Assembly (NCBI GenBank): GCA_036571765.1
Contig: BROE01000018.1
Coordinates: forward strand, 15,057,643 to 15,121,642
Reading direction: 5' to 3'
From: Plecoglossus altivelis
Taxonomy: Eukaryota > Chordata > Actinopteri > Osmeriformes > Plecoglossidae
Length of the DNA: 64,000 nt
Every line of letters begins with the position of its first letter. Position 1 is the stretch's first letter. Below the pieces are notes generated by a model that ran no database searches, was not told the DNA's origin, and was given only the letters and a program-made list of their open reading frames with translations. Made by a program: the position numbers and the translations under genes. Of this stretch, positions 11,772 to 24,499 are shown in pieces.

Positions 11772-12691
11772 GCTTGTGCAGTGAGGTCTGAGGTTCACAC
11801 TCTCTACCTACACACCTGCATTTGGGTATTAGAGGAGAAGAAATAAGAAGAAAAGAAGAAGATAATAGGACAGGTGTGTGTCACTAGCCTGGTCCTGCTT
11901 TTTGCTTCAGCCCTCTAACCTATCTCATCTTCTTCAACCCATCAACCAGCTAACCTAATTATGGAGTCAGGTTTGATAGGTAAGAGTTGAATCGAAGATT
12001 AAGGAACATAGTTGGAAACCCTGAACCTACAACAATCATCTAGACCCAGTTTTCCCAGAGTGCACTATATTTTCTAGCGGCGTCATGGATGAACAATGTT
12101 AACCAAATAATGCTAGCTCTGTGTAAAAATGCTAGTTATCACACCTCAATGCATAAAAGAACAGCTGAATGCCCTAAAGGACATAGGACAGGAAATGCGA
12201 TCGTGAATTTAAAAAATAATAATTGAAGATAACCCTACACACGAGGACCTAGTACATAAAAACAGATATGCACTGACTACACCAGGAGTGACACAGATTC
12301 AGAGATTCAACGAGAAACAACTGTGGGTGTTCCAGCCAACTCTAATATCATTCATAAATCTACACTTGTTAACCTGAGTTAGATCCAAGGCAGGATGTTA
12401 GATTAAGCACAGGTCAATCCCACTCATCTGTACTGGATTGCGAGCTCTCCCGTTCAAATCTACAGGCCATTCCTAAATCCTTCTTTAGATCAGATGTGTT
12501 AATGCTTTAAGTACACTTGACCTTGGAGACAGAGGAGAATCTATATCCAGAGGACGGACGGACGGACAATAATCGAGACGCTAACGTGTTCCCAGGATGT
12601 CAGGGGAACCCTTCGCAGAGCAGGCGCGTGCTCCGGTGGAACCCACAGTCCTACCATTCTGACGGTATCTCGCTCAACGTATCGTCTAGAG

Positions 12692-12899
12692 CAGTGGTTC
12701 TTAACCTTGTTGGAGGTACTGAACCCCACCAGTTTCATATGCGCATTCACCGAACCCTTCTTAATTGAAAAACGGAAATGTGATTTTTTCAAAATCATAT
12801 AATCATATGAGTCAGGTGTGTGTCTTGACCTCCACCGAACCCCTGAGACTGACTCACCGAACCCCTGGGGTTCCATCCAACCCAGGTTAAGAACCACTG
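12692..12899. mobile_element. hAT-type MITE with terminal inverted repeats and 8-bp target duplication
   Basis: A 208-base element. The left end starts CAGTGGTTCTTAACCT and the right end is the exact reverse complement AGGTTAAGAACCACTG, with imperfect complementarity further in. Flanks are GTCTAGAG (12684-12691) and GTCTGGAG (12900-12907), an 8-base target duplication with one mismatch, as expected of hAT transposition. There is no transposase frame, so it is non-autonomous. Internal CCGAACCCCTG words repeat near the right end. Confidence 0.85.
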
Positions 12900-14638
12900 G
12901 TCTGGAGTCTGTGGGTGTTGATGAGGGGAGGCCATGACACCAACTAACGTGGCGAGAATAGATTATATTTGGAGTACCGTAGGTAAAGGGGGGGGTCACC
13001 TACAGAGTAAAGCAGTGACAGAAAAGCAGAACTAGCTGCAAGTCAGAACCACGACCGCAGACCATTATATCCGCTTACAGACCCAAACAGATACCTGGTA
13101 CCGTGCCTTGACCTGTTCTGCTGTACCAGATACAAGGCACTATCAACCTGCCAAATATGTAGGCAGATGCGTTGTAGCTATTCACAATGTCTGTGCCTTG
13201 CCCTTGAAACGAAAGTAACCGAAACATTGGTGTCCTATTTTGGTCAAAAGCATTTTGTTCACAAGGCCTTTTAAGATATTGGGCTGCAACTACACAATAA
13301 GAAAGCTATTTTGAAATAGAAAGTTAGCAGAGGAGCGTATTTGACTCTTCAACACAAATGTAATTGAGAAGAAATATTAAGTCTATAGGCCTAAATTATG
13401 TTTGTTGATTTGTAGACATAGTATGTCTACCTAATATATTGTAATATTAACTATGACAAGTAAGAACGATATGTTTGAAAGTCCCCCGACATGTTATTTC
13501 CTTTTTCGGGGGTCTACAAATCTTACCTTTCTGATACCACCCATAATCTGATCCTTGATTAAATCCTAATAATGATGTACTGTTTGCATCTTGACGGTCT
13601 AGAAACTGTCATCTAACTGGGAGAACGCATTCCTCCACGTTTAAACGGATTTCCTCAGATAGCAAATTGATTGCGGTAAGGACACGTAATGAGTATTGTG
13701 TAGGCAATCATATGGTGTTAACATTAATTATGGATGTAAGAAACAGCCCTGGGATTATATAAACAGGGAAAGTTATCAAGTAATTATAATAAAATCACTA
13801 AATCGCATGACAATATTCACGTCATTCTTTTCTCATTCAAATCGGACAAAAACATTTGACAAAATTGAAGTATACGAAGAAAGACTCATTAATAATTGTT
13901 ACTCATATTCGTTTAATACAAATATGAGAGCCTATAACACACTTTCATATAAAAAAATAAACATGCAACTTTTCTACTTGGATAGTGGGCAAACATAAAA
14001 CAGTAAACTGACGAGCCTTTCTTATACCTTGAGGATTAAACCTCTGCATAATGTCTATCTGTACAGACAGTATACAAAAAAGACAACCGTTAAAGCAGAT
14101 GTTTCCAGAAATTCACTCACCGTTATCGTACCGTTTTCGAAAGACCGATGTTAGACATTCAACCAATTGTTGAAAAACGTCCTCCGAACTCTTGTGTCAA
14201 AAAAACCTTGAAGCACACCGTCCTCGTAGCTGCTCAAATACAGTTACAATACTTACGGCATTGACTGAACTCCAGAGAGCCCACATCTATGTTAATCATC
14301 AACTGCTAACCGACCAACTCTACTAGTCTTGTTTTACCGTATTCCTAGTAAAGACAAAGTTTTAGAATCTGGTCGGACTGCATGACAGACAGGACTGAGA
14401 AGGAAGGTGTTTTTTGTGACTCCTCCCACTAACTAGAAACACCATGTTACACAGTTCTCAACCGTCAGACTCTGCGTACACTGATTGGTTTAGAGTAGGT
14501 TAATGGAGATTTATTGTGATGGTAAAATATGATCATTGTAATTAGTTGCTATTGTGGTCTATGACTTTGATCTCACTGAATATGAAAACTAGTGAATACT
14601 GGTGCATGGCATAAACACGGGAAAGGCGAGTCAGGAAT

Positions 14639-14697
14639 AACAAATATATATTTTTTTATATGTATATATATAATATACATATTTAAAAATATTTGTT
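14639..14697. repeat. AT-rich inverted repeat
   Basis: Arms starting AACAAATAT and ending ATATTTGTT flank a near-palindromic TA-rich centre, giving a predicted hairpin of about 59 bases. It lies in intergenic DNA with no gene nearby. It may be a simple (TA)n palindrome. Confidence 0.6.
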
Positions 14698-15952
14698 ATA
14701 TATATGTAATCAATTAATTATCATTATGATCTCTGATAGGCGACCATGATATCTGGGAAGGAATTGAAATGCTGACCCCAATGATTGCAGGTCATTCTTT
14801 CGTACAGACAAGGAATCATTGGTCCACATCCTGGTGGTTGAACAAACAACATGAGTGGGTCAGAGAGGGACTCACACACCATGGAGTAATCAAGTCATTT
14901 CTTTGATGGGATTTGTTGATTTGTTTATTTGGGAACACTGTTCTGTTATCAGTCATGAATTGTTTGTGATGAAGAATAACAATCAAGTGGAAGACAGGGG
15001 AGAGAGGGGGGATAGAATGGAACCTGGGCTCTTTGTGGTTCGGCCCATAAACCACAGGTGGATGTTGGAGGCAGGGAAACATCAGCAGAGTACAGCAGCC
15101 TACGACACAACATGGAGCACTACGAGGGTCAACTTGTTATGTTTATTCAGCTTTTGCAACAACAGGTTTAAGTTGTCCAACGATACATGCATGGACCTAA
15201 ACAGTCTGATCGCAACCATGAGCAGACCAGAGAAGGGGTCCAGAGCAGAGTTTTCAACACTTGTTATAGTGCTCAAGGACACTTTTGATTGGATGACTAT
15301 TGATGGAGGCGGCACCTGGTGTAGACTTTCTGCGAGCCTCATTGGAGCACAGGGAAGTCCTTCCCTCTTGGCCCACGGATCCTCCTTCTTCCTCCAGACG
15401 GGGTGGGTCCGTAAGTGGGTGTACGATGGACAATCGATGTGTTCAGCATCTTTTAAGGCTCGTGAGGACAGGTAAATAGGGCTGGGTCAGAGGTCACGTT
15501 CTGTTTATCGGGGGGTCATATGCCTATCAGAGTGGAATGTTTTGTCAGCAGTTAGGCTGGGGCATAACCTTTCATGACCGTGTCAGCAGTCAAGATAGAG
15601 CAAAACTTTTCATGGCAGGGATATAATGTTCTTCCTTTTGTGACTAAGATCAAGTGCGACTTCTGCAAAGTGTTTGTAATCCTCGAGCCCTTGTTCTATG
15701 TATGTCCATTTGGGTCCTAGGTACAGTGTTAAACTTCGTATGGGAACAAATATGCATTAAGTAATGATGAAATGCATTGTATGTTTTAATAAACATAGTA
15801 CGCCCTAATCAAGCAATGTTTAAATTCAGGGGTATTTGACCACTGAAACCTCCTTGCCATTTCAATTTTCCAATCGATGTACTTGACATTCGATTGAGCG
15901 TACCAGTCAGTGAGTGCAGCTGCTAAACGAGCAATGCCTAAATAAATTCACA

Positions 15953-17747
15953 ATGGCCGCGTTGATATCGCCTCTCCGCGTTTGCCGGGGAATATTGAGA
16001 GAAATACGCACGTTAAAAGGACCAACGTACAAACAGTCGATGGCATACAATTATGTTTTAGACCAATTCCGGAAAAACGACGTGAGTGCAAAAGCTCTGT
16101 GTTCAAAACAACTATTTACTACCAGCTAGACGGCTGTCAACGTTAACCAAGATAGCTTAGCATCACTTAGCTACAGAACACCACGCATTTGCTCTTGCAG
16201 GGATCCTAATGAACTATTGTCAGTTTGCTGCAAGTTTGTGAACAGTTAGTCCCATTTAGACCAGACGGGGTAATTGTTGTTTGCTTTACCATCCGTGAAA
16301 TGTAAGCTTGTCTAGCCAAGTACACATGGACTGAGCAAGGTGACCGTGAAGCTATGCTCAAGTGCGTAGTTAGCTGTGTCTTAACTAACTGACCGTTTTC
16401 GGGGGGGGAAAACTGGTGGACAAATTGAAAATATAAATTCATGTCTGTGCCTTTTATTCACTTCTAGACGCGTGTCACCTAACGTGACTTAATCAAATCT
16501 AAAAAAAGATTTAGTTATCTGTGGTTAATCACAAAGCATCTACTTACCTGTGCCTGTGTTTAGGAAATCACCCACCACTTCTGGGTATAAACAGCAACCA
16601 ACATCCTTAGCGTTCTGTTCCACTTGCTAACCGTTTTGGCTTCTCAAACCTTATGTTGGACATCATCGTAAACGGTCAGATTAATCTATCAGGCAAGTTA
16701 AACGCGATCATCAAATTGCTGTCTTTAGCCGTTCTAGTAATGGTAACAACGGCAGCTAATGACTTATTCAGTCTCTCGTTGTAGCACCAGCTAGACTAAC
16801 TAGTATCTGTCATCTATTAGTAGTACTGTGCTGTAGCTCCTATCACAGCAGTAACTACCGATCAGTACTTACCGATCAGTACCTACCTAAGTTACTCAGA
16901 AATCCCACCGGTGTACAATGCAACTGACAGCGGATACTAAACTTTAGGATGACTTGGGTGTCCTGATTGAATTAGCATTCACAAACTTGGACCTTGTGCC
17001 ATATGGCACGTGTTCGTTCCGCCTGGATGCTTGTTTGCCCAGTAGCTGCCAAACCCCAACACGAAGTACTGCAAATGCTCTACTAATACAGACCTCGGAA
17101 TAGCTGCTTCCGTACCTCCTCACGTGCAATCGTTTCACATATCGCTACTGTCACGGCTTCGTCGTATTTGGGCCCAAAGGTCCGAGGAATCCCTCACCTT
17201 GCCAGTTCGTTCGTCATCTTCATGGAGGGTTTTGCGATGGTTTCACTGCAGTTCTATGGATGCATGTGAAGCAGTCTGACTTTTTTTGCGGAAATGGCTG
17301 TATATGTATATTATTAAAAAGAATTTGCACCCACTGAATAAAATAACAAATTCACGGCTATAGAGTCTGCTGTAGCTGGAGGGAACTACTGCATGTAATA
17401 GTTTAACATGCTATAAACTGTGTCACCTGCAGCTTTCATCTCATGTTTAGCAGCTTCAGGCAAAAACAACCCAGATTATTTTATAGATGAATTTATACGT
17501 CTCGTAATCTGCGTGACCTCGCGTCCTGTCTCCCCCCCATCAGGTGACCGGAGAGAGGTACTGCCGTGCCCAGCAGGAGGCCCTCCACGCCGCCCACACC
17601 TACCTGTGCATGCTGACCTCCACCAGGCACCACAAGGTCCTCCACCAGCTCTACCACGCCAAGGGCCAGCGTGACACCCAGGAGATGGCCGGGATCGTGG
17701 GGCTGCGGCTGCCCACGCAGCCTGGAGGCAAAGGCTGGGAGAAGTGA
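15953..17747 (+). CDS. fmc1: FMC1, mitochondrial complex V (ATP synthase) assembly factor
   Basis: Small mitochondrial protein needed in yeast, and conserved in animals, for assembly of the F1 part of ATP synthase. Two exons: 15953-16081, ending at a GTGAGT donor, and 17544-17747 after CCCATCAG. They join in phase 0 into 110 residues (human about 113). Exon 1 opens MAALISPLRVCRGILREIRTL, close to human MAALGSPSHTFRGLLRELR. Exon 2 has HTYLCMLTSTRHHKVLHQLY and ends LPTQPGGKGWEK, nearly the human C-terminus. The ATG is the first in a good context (CACAATGG). Its intron (16082-17543) shows nothing else recognisable. It shares an orientation with hebp1 and is divergent from atf7ip. Confidence 0.95.
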
Positions 17748-18066
17748 GGAGGGAGGGAGGGCGGGGGCGCTCACAGACAGCCAGGGAAGGAAGCGGAAAG
17801 GACCAGACCTCTAATCTCCCACCACCCTCCTCATATGGATAGTAGATGAAAGCTGTCATGGACGAGGAAGGACTGTGACGTGTGGGGAGGAAAGGGGGGA
17901 ATGAAAGCAATTGAGCCATGTTGTTGGGTAAGCTGCAAAGAGCCATGATGTTAGATTCATGAATGTCTGTCCTACACGCATCGTTTCTGCCTTTTGTAGT
18001 ACTGGAAGATACGGTTGTAACAATGACAATATGTACATATTTATTTTTTTGTGTGCAACCTTGCCC

Positions 18067-18072
18067 AATAAA
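18067..18072 (+). promoter_or_regulatory. Polyadenylation signal of fmc1
   Basis: AATAAA 320 bases after the fmc1 stop, followed by a GT-rich stretch. This is the first such hexamer downstream. Confidence 0.65.
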
Positions 18073-19387
18073 GTTTCATTCGTGGTTCCAATATGATATG
18101 CCAGTGTATTCGCAATGCAAGTGTAACCAAGCGTAACAGTCATATTTATTTCTGTCGGTCATTTTGACCTTTGTTTGGAGGGAACATTTTCAGTGCTGTT
18201 GTCCGTGATACGACTTTGTACCGAGCGGAGTTGCTTTTGCACGTGTCCATCAGTCCATTTGTCGCTATTCTGGAGCTGAAGTAAGCGTGATATCCACCAC
18301 CTGGGCGCTGTCTTGTCACACTGCCTGTATGACCACTTTATCAACGGTTCATCGTCGGTTCAACCGTCTTCTGTTCAGTCAAAATTGAGTGGATGCAGTG
18401 TACTGGCACTCGCGTCGCTGTTTTCACAAAGACGGCTGACATTGCCTTTAGTGCGAGTTGAAATAGATTACCCCCCGAGCCAGACAACATCGTGACAAAC
18501 ACGCACGCGGTGAACCCCGCGCGCTCTGATAGACGCCTAAACAAGCACACGAGCCAACAGAAACATGCAATTCATAGTGACAAATCAACGGATAATTTCT
18601 TCTGATACTGGCCACAGGATTCTCCAAGTCCGCCTTAGCACGAAGACATTGACCTACTTTGCACACATTTACGAGACATATGCGAGAATTGTGTCACTTA
18701 TCAGTGGTAGGAATGTGAAAGATAACTGCGTAGATTTTAATAAGATTGAATCAAGATCTTAAACGGTAGGTTACTGCATCAACTATTAATTGGAATGCAT
18801 TTTGTATGTGGAGTGAAACCTGAACGCATGGGGAAGCAATTAATGGCACTTGAATAACCTATGACAGGCCTCGACTTTACAATGTGCTGGAAAAGGCGTG
18901 CATTGTATTGACAACTGTGGGATGTGATTGACAGGCACGTGAACAAGTGGGTACTATCGCTTCTTGAGTGGAAAGGGCGAATATCTAGTGCGAAGGAGGG
19001 GAGAGACGAGAGGGCGGAGACACAGTTGGTTATATTTCCAACAGTTGATTCCTCGACTGATGAAGTGACCGAAGAACCCAGATTCACGTATCCGATGTAG
19101 CAGACCCCGTTGACTTCAGTCTATCTATTTTAGATTGGGAGTTTGCATTATCGGTTACATATTGGCTCCAGAATCTCTTGAAGAGAAAGTGCGCTCAAGA
19201 AGACTCACCAGGGTATAATTACAGGAGATTTAAAAAAAGAGTTGCTAAAGATCGTTTATCTTTAGGAGTTTTCCGATCTCCAACAAGACTCACGGGAGTT
19301 TAAAAAAAGAAATAGGAAGGTTAACAGGTTATAAGGACAAATAAAAGGACTGCGCGCAGAGAGGAGCGGTAACCTTACCGAAGCGTG
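18073..19387. other. Intergenic spacer between fmc1 and hebp1
   Basis: About 1.3 kb of unique sequence with no frame I recognise. The hebp1 promoter and 5'UTR should lie in its right part. No TATA box or repeat stood out. Confidence 0.5.
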
Positions 19388-22300
19388 ATGTTTGGCATGA
19401 TCAAGAATTCGCTTTTCGGAAACACCGAGGAGACGGAATACAAATTGCTCAGCAGCGAGACCAAGGTAAACATCACACACAAACCTGTCGCGTTCACACC
19501 GCGTTACCGCTGAGGTGAAACGTCGTAAGTGCTCCCAGATGTTCCGCGCACCTGTCTTCCCAACACCTAGCAAACGTTTTGACATTGTGTTGAAAAGTGA
19601 CGCGTGTTATCAAATCCCCGTCACATTTACTGTTATCCACAGATGCATTTGTGACAAACTATGTTTAAGACTCCGATCATGTTTCCAATTTGTCTAGAAT
19701 CCCAATTAAGGATGCCCTGTCGGACGCAAGGCTGCATCTTTAGAAATGCCTGTGACCTTAGGATGGTGTTGTCTTTGATTGAGACACACAGACCAATATT
19801 AATGACCCACTTCACTGCGTAGGATGTGCGTATTCCCATCGGGTCAAAGCCGGGGTCACCTTGACCGCAGCTGGGCCAGTTCTGTATGAACCTCGACAAG
19901 TCTTGAGCGATTTACTGTCGGTCTTTTAGGTGGTTCGTTGTTTATCTGTTTGTATGCAGTTTTACAATCGTTCACTCTCCAGTCTGTGTTGATTGACGAT
20001 TTTTGGTGCGCGTGAGACTTTCTGGTCGTTCTTTTTTTTGTTTGCTTGTGTGAGGCGTCTCCAATGACTGAAAAGTGACATCGATCCACTACCCACGGGT
20101 CATTAGGAGAACGACATGGAATACAGGGGTCAGGCAAAACAAGGTCATGTTCTTCCCTTGGAAGAGAGAGAGAGACACGGAGAGAAACAGAGGGAGATAC
20201 AGGTGCGTAGAGAGAAAGAGAGAGTGAGAACCTCTGGTGAAAACTCAGTCTGGACTACTAAGCAAAGGCCACAAAGCACCGGTCACATTCTACTCAGTGT
20301 AGTGAAAACATGCACCATACAATCAGACCAACAAATAAACACGTCTGTTCTTAACCCATTCTAGAAGATTCAGAGATGCGTGTATCCCAGCTTGTTTGTG
20401 TGATGGTTAGATGAATGTGCGTGTGAGGGGGGGGCAGGAGGTCATGCATGTTTATTGCACATGTGTGTCGGAAAGATTCCAGTGAAACCATTGATGCGCA
20501 CTGTCAAACGAGGCAAGAAATGATTGCCATTTCCTTTTTTTTCTCCACGCCGATTCATCTCCAAGGAAATCCTCCTCCTCGGCAACGCTAGGGAAAACCT
20601 GGCAGATCACCTGACAGAGAGAGGAGACCAGGGAGACTCAGGTGTCACGGTCCATATTGACCCTTGTGCACGTTCACGGCCGGTCTCGAATCAGCCATGG
20701 CCCGCGCCACATCTAGGTCCAACCGGCTTCGAAGTCGCTTGAAATACTTTGGGGACTGGCGAATCGGAGCGTGGGAAAAGGAGCTCTCTCCCGTTTCCTA
20801 TCGTCCCATTGGTCGAAAGGCACCACAGGATGTCTTGCTTGACCTTTTACAAGCAGGAATGCTTGACCCTAGAGCAATAGGAGCTTTTGCTGGAGTGTCT
20901 TGTGATGTGTCTATGTTAAGATTAAGACACTTGTGGCTGAACCATGTAGTATTTTCACATAGAACCCTGTGAACAGGATGCAGTATTTCTGTCCGGGCAG
21001 GAAGTCATCATGGGGGAACTGAAATCAGGACTGCTTTGACTGGAGCCTCAACTTACCGGGCGGAAATGTCTCCTCGCCACCTGATCGGGGTGTCCAGTCA
21101 GGGTAGCCCTGACAACTAACACTCTTAATTAAACCTGGCATCGGTTACAGGTGACACACGGCCAACCTGGACACCCGTGCGCGCACGTGCACGCGCACAC
21201 GCCCACAAACATTCTGCCATCCTGTTCATGACTTGCATGAGACTTCCGAGGAACCTGTTCCGAATCCATTCGTCCTCCGTTCGCCCAACGTTTCGCCGAT
21301 ATTACGGAGAAGAGAGAGAGAGAGAAACCAGGAGAGGCAGCGAGCGAAAGATCCTCGCTGAATAATAAAACAATGGGTGCTACTGCAATTACGATGCCCT
21401 GTGATTATGCTTCGGCGATGATGGCTAAATCCTTGCATGGTCATTACCCTCGTGTTGTTCAGTGGAACGTGTCTTCATCACCACCCCTGGTCGTTCTTCA
21501 TAGGTGCCACGCTCGGCACTCGGACAGGGGTAATTGAATGCCCTGTACCTCAGCTTTCAGTTTTAAGGTGCAATTAGTGTATGTATGCGTGCGTGTACGT
21601 CTGCGGTGATTATGGTGCAATGTGCTAATGTTAGCCAGTGAAAGAGCAAAGGAGCACTTAAAGATATGGAGTTAGTGTCAGACATGGCAGAGACTGAGGC
21701 GAGACTGAGCGCTGTGTACTGTCTGTCTGTCTGTCCGTCTGTCCGCCCGCCTGTCCGCCCGTCTGTCCGTCTAGACTGCCTGCCTGCCTGCCTGCCTGTC
21801 TATCTGTCTATCTGTCTGTCTGTCTGTCTGTCTGTCTGTTCATCTGCCTGCCTGCCTGCCTGCCTGCCCACCTGTCTGTTCGTCTGCTCGTCCGTCTGCC
21901 TGTCTCTCTGTCTCTCTATCTCCCTCTCTGTCTGTCTGTCTGTCTGTCTGTCACCTGTCCTGCTCTGTTTGTCCTCTCTCCCTCTCCCGCGTTTAAGCGG
22001 AGCCACTGCTGGTAAAATGTGATATTCAGAGTGAAAAATATGAGACGCGATAGCTTGTTAGCGCTCTCCCTCCTGCCATCTCTCTCTGTCGCTCTCGACA
22101 TCTTTTCTCACACTGCACGCACGCTACGCGCCAGCTCCTGTAAACACGTTCGGCATGTTTGGATGGGAGGCAGCTGTGAGATCTGTGGTACGCGGAAGGC
22201 CTCAGTCAAGGAACAGGAGGCAGACTTTGCCCAGACCTCTGGTTCTAAATGTTTTGTGCAGCATTAGCCTGCCTCTTAGGCAAGTACACCATGACATTTA

Positions 22301-24499
22301 CAACAACAGGCAGCAGAGCAGAGTCAAGGCAGCCAGTGAGTGTACACCACATTAACCCCACACGCTCTTCCAACACAGCACTGTTTGCTCTGTGTGTGTG
22401 TGTGTGTGTGTGTGAGCGCACGAGCTTGCATGTTGTTTTAGGGAGGGGGGTGTTTGCGAGCATTCGCATGTGTGCGCGCGTGTGTGGTTGCACACAAGCA
22501 TAGGCTTGGGTGTGTGCGCGTGTGCGTATGTCTGATCTTACCCATGTGTGTGTGTGCGCCTGTGAACTCGAATGGTGGGTGTGTGCGCATATGTGTGTGT
22601 GTGTCTATTACATAAGTACAGACCTCCCTGTCCTATTATTCTCTGTAGACTGAATGAACCCAATAGGGCCATGCCCGCGGTGCAGAGCATGAAGAAGAAG
22701 AGAGGGAACGGAATCAAATCAGGCTATTGAGTGAGATCCTCTCCTCTTCCAGGGCGCTCTGGTGCCGCTCTGCCTCCTGTCACGCAGAGCGGTCTGCCGT
22801 CCAGAGAGAACGTGTGGGCCCTCTGCCCCGGTGTGTGTTAGCAGCCCCTGACCTCACCTCAACACACAAACAAAAACAAACACAAACAAACAAAAACACA
22901 CACGTGCCTCTGAAACTAGCCCTTTGGCACACGGCCCTTCTCCGCTCCGAGCGAGTTTGTCAATGCGTGTGTCATAGGTGAGTCATGTCTTTTTCTGTCT
23001 CCGTTTGTCCTCCCTCTCATTCTGTGCCCTCCCCCTCCCCCCTGGCCCCCTCCCTATCTCTGTCCCAGGAGGGGGTCAGCTACGAGGTGCGGAGGTATGA
23101 CGCGGCCAAGTACGCGGTGGTGAGCTCGGAGGGGCGGACGTTCGATCAGGTGACCAGCGAGCTCATCAGGAAGCTGCTGATGTACACGGGCGGGAGCAAC
23201 GAGGCAGGTCAGCCAAACAGAGAACTGGCTGTCCAGACCGAAGCCTTAGTGTTGCTCGGTCTGCAAGAACAATGTCCGTTGTCTGTCGGAGATATGGGAA
23301 AACAAGACCAATCATTAATATTTTCTGAAAATGTACTGCATATTGAAATTGAAAGCTTTTGGAACAAACAAGGTTTTCATTAGGATGTGTGTCTGTCTCG
23401 CTCTCCCTCTCTTACTCTCCCTCCCTCTCTCTCCATGCTCTCTCTCCCCATTCTCCCTCTCTCTCCATCCTTCCTCTCTCCCTCTCTTGCTCTCCCCCGC
23501 TCCCCTTCTCTCCATCCTCCCTCTCTCATGGTCCCTTTCTCCTTCTCAATCCTCCCTCGCTCGCTCGCTCTCCCTCTCTCTCGCTCTCAAGGTGAGGCCA
23601 TGGGCACAGCGCCCCCCGTCGCCATCACAGTGTACCCCAGGGATGACGGTGTGATGTCACGGCGCCTGGTGGTGGCCCTCAAGATCCCCGCCCAGTATCA
23701 GATCAGCCCTCCGGCGCCTGTCGACACCGCCATCAGGATCGAGGAACGGCCGGGCATGACTGTCTATGCACTGTACGTGTAGTCTCCATATTCTCAGCCA
23801 TGCTGCTCTGCCTCCAGAACTCGCTTGGCTAACTGAGACACAAAATGTGGGCAGTTCACATGAGGTGCAGCTTTGTAACTTTCTGAGGAACAAGCTCTAA
23901 GAACAGATCCTCGTCTGTGTGTTTCTCTTTCCTTCTCCCTCTGTTTCTACTCCTCTTTCTCTCCCTCCCCCACTGCTCTCTCTCCATCTTTTCCTTTCTC
24001 TCTTGCTCTCTCGCCCTTGTCTCTAACGATCTGTTTCTCCCCCCTCACGATCCCTCCCCTCCTCCTCTCTCTCTTACGACTGCCCTCCCTCTCTATCGCT
24101 TCTCTTTCTCTCTCCCCGACTTCCCCCACCTCTCTGTTATTGCTCCTGTCACCCTATCCCCACCCTTCTCCCTTCCTCATCTCTCTCTGCCTCCCTCATC
24201 TCTCTCTGTCTCCCTTCCCTCTCCCTTTCTACCTCTTCTCCTCTTTCTGTATGTCTACTCCCCTCCCTGTTTCCTACTCTGTCTCCCTGTTCATCTATCT
24301 CTCCCCCCTCTCTCCTCACAGGCAGTTTGGGGGCTTCGCTGGGGAGAGCGAGTACCGAGCAGAGGCGTCCCGACTGACGCGCACGCTGGGAGAGACGGCC
24401 CCCTTCCAGCGCAAACAGTACTTCTGCTGCAGCTACGACCCGCCGCTCAAGCTCTACAGCCGCCGCAACGAGGTGTGGTTTATACAGGAGGAGCCTTAG
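19388..24499 (+). CDS. hebp1: Heme-binding protein 1 (SOUL family)
   Basis: Cytosolic protein binding heme and other tetrapyrroles; in mammals its N-terminal peptide is a chemoattractant. Four exons: 19388-19465, 23069-23207, 23592-23772, 24322-24499, all GT-AG, phases consistent, 191 residues (human 189). Exon 1 opens MFGMIKNSLFGNTEETEY, like human MLGMIKNSLFGSVE. Exon 2 has YEVRRYDAAKYAVV and YTGGSNEAG; exon 3 has the SOUL core VALKIPAQYQISPPAP and IEERPGMTVYAL; exon 4 has QFGGFAGESEYRAEA and YDPPLKLYSRRNEVWFI. Intron 1 is 3.6 kb and holds a CTGT-type microsatellite (21716-21952) and GT runs near 22400. CT-rich tracts precede exons 3 and 4. Convergent with the WBP2-family gene. Confidence 0.96.
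21716..21952. repeat. CTGT/CTGC tetranucleotide microsatellite in hebp1 intron 1
   Basis: Long run of CTGT, CTGC and CCGT tetramers with interruptions. Frames across it give only Cys/Leu/Ser low-complexity peptides. Confidence 0.9.

Larger units (their letters stand above)
11880..15950. other. Intergenic region between atf7ip and fmc1
   Basis: AT-rich and mostly unique sequence between two divergently oriented genes. It holds a hAT MITE at 12692-12899, an AT hairpin at 14639-14697 and one unrecognised 206-codon frame (14855-15475, plus). No conserved exon was recognised. Promoters of both genes should lie near its two ends. Confidence 0.6.

Noticed and set aside
20664..20972. 102-codon plus-strand frame in hebp1 intron 1
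   Set aside because: Starts with plausible composition (MARATSRSNRLRSRLKYFG) but has no recognised family and no flanking splice or polyadenylation evidence.
21666..22022. Cys/Leu/Ser-rich 118-codon frame
   Set aside because: Translation of the CTGT microsatellite.
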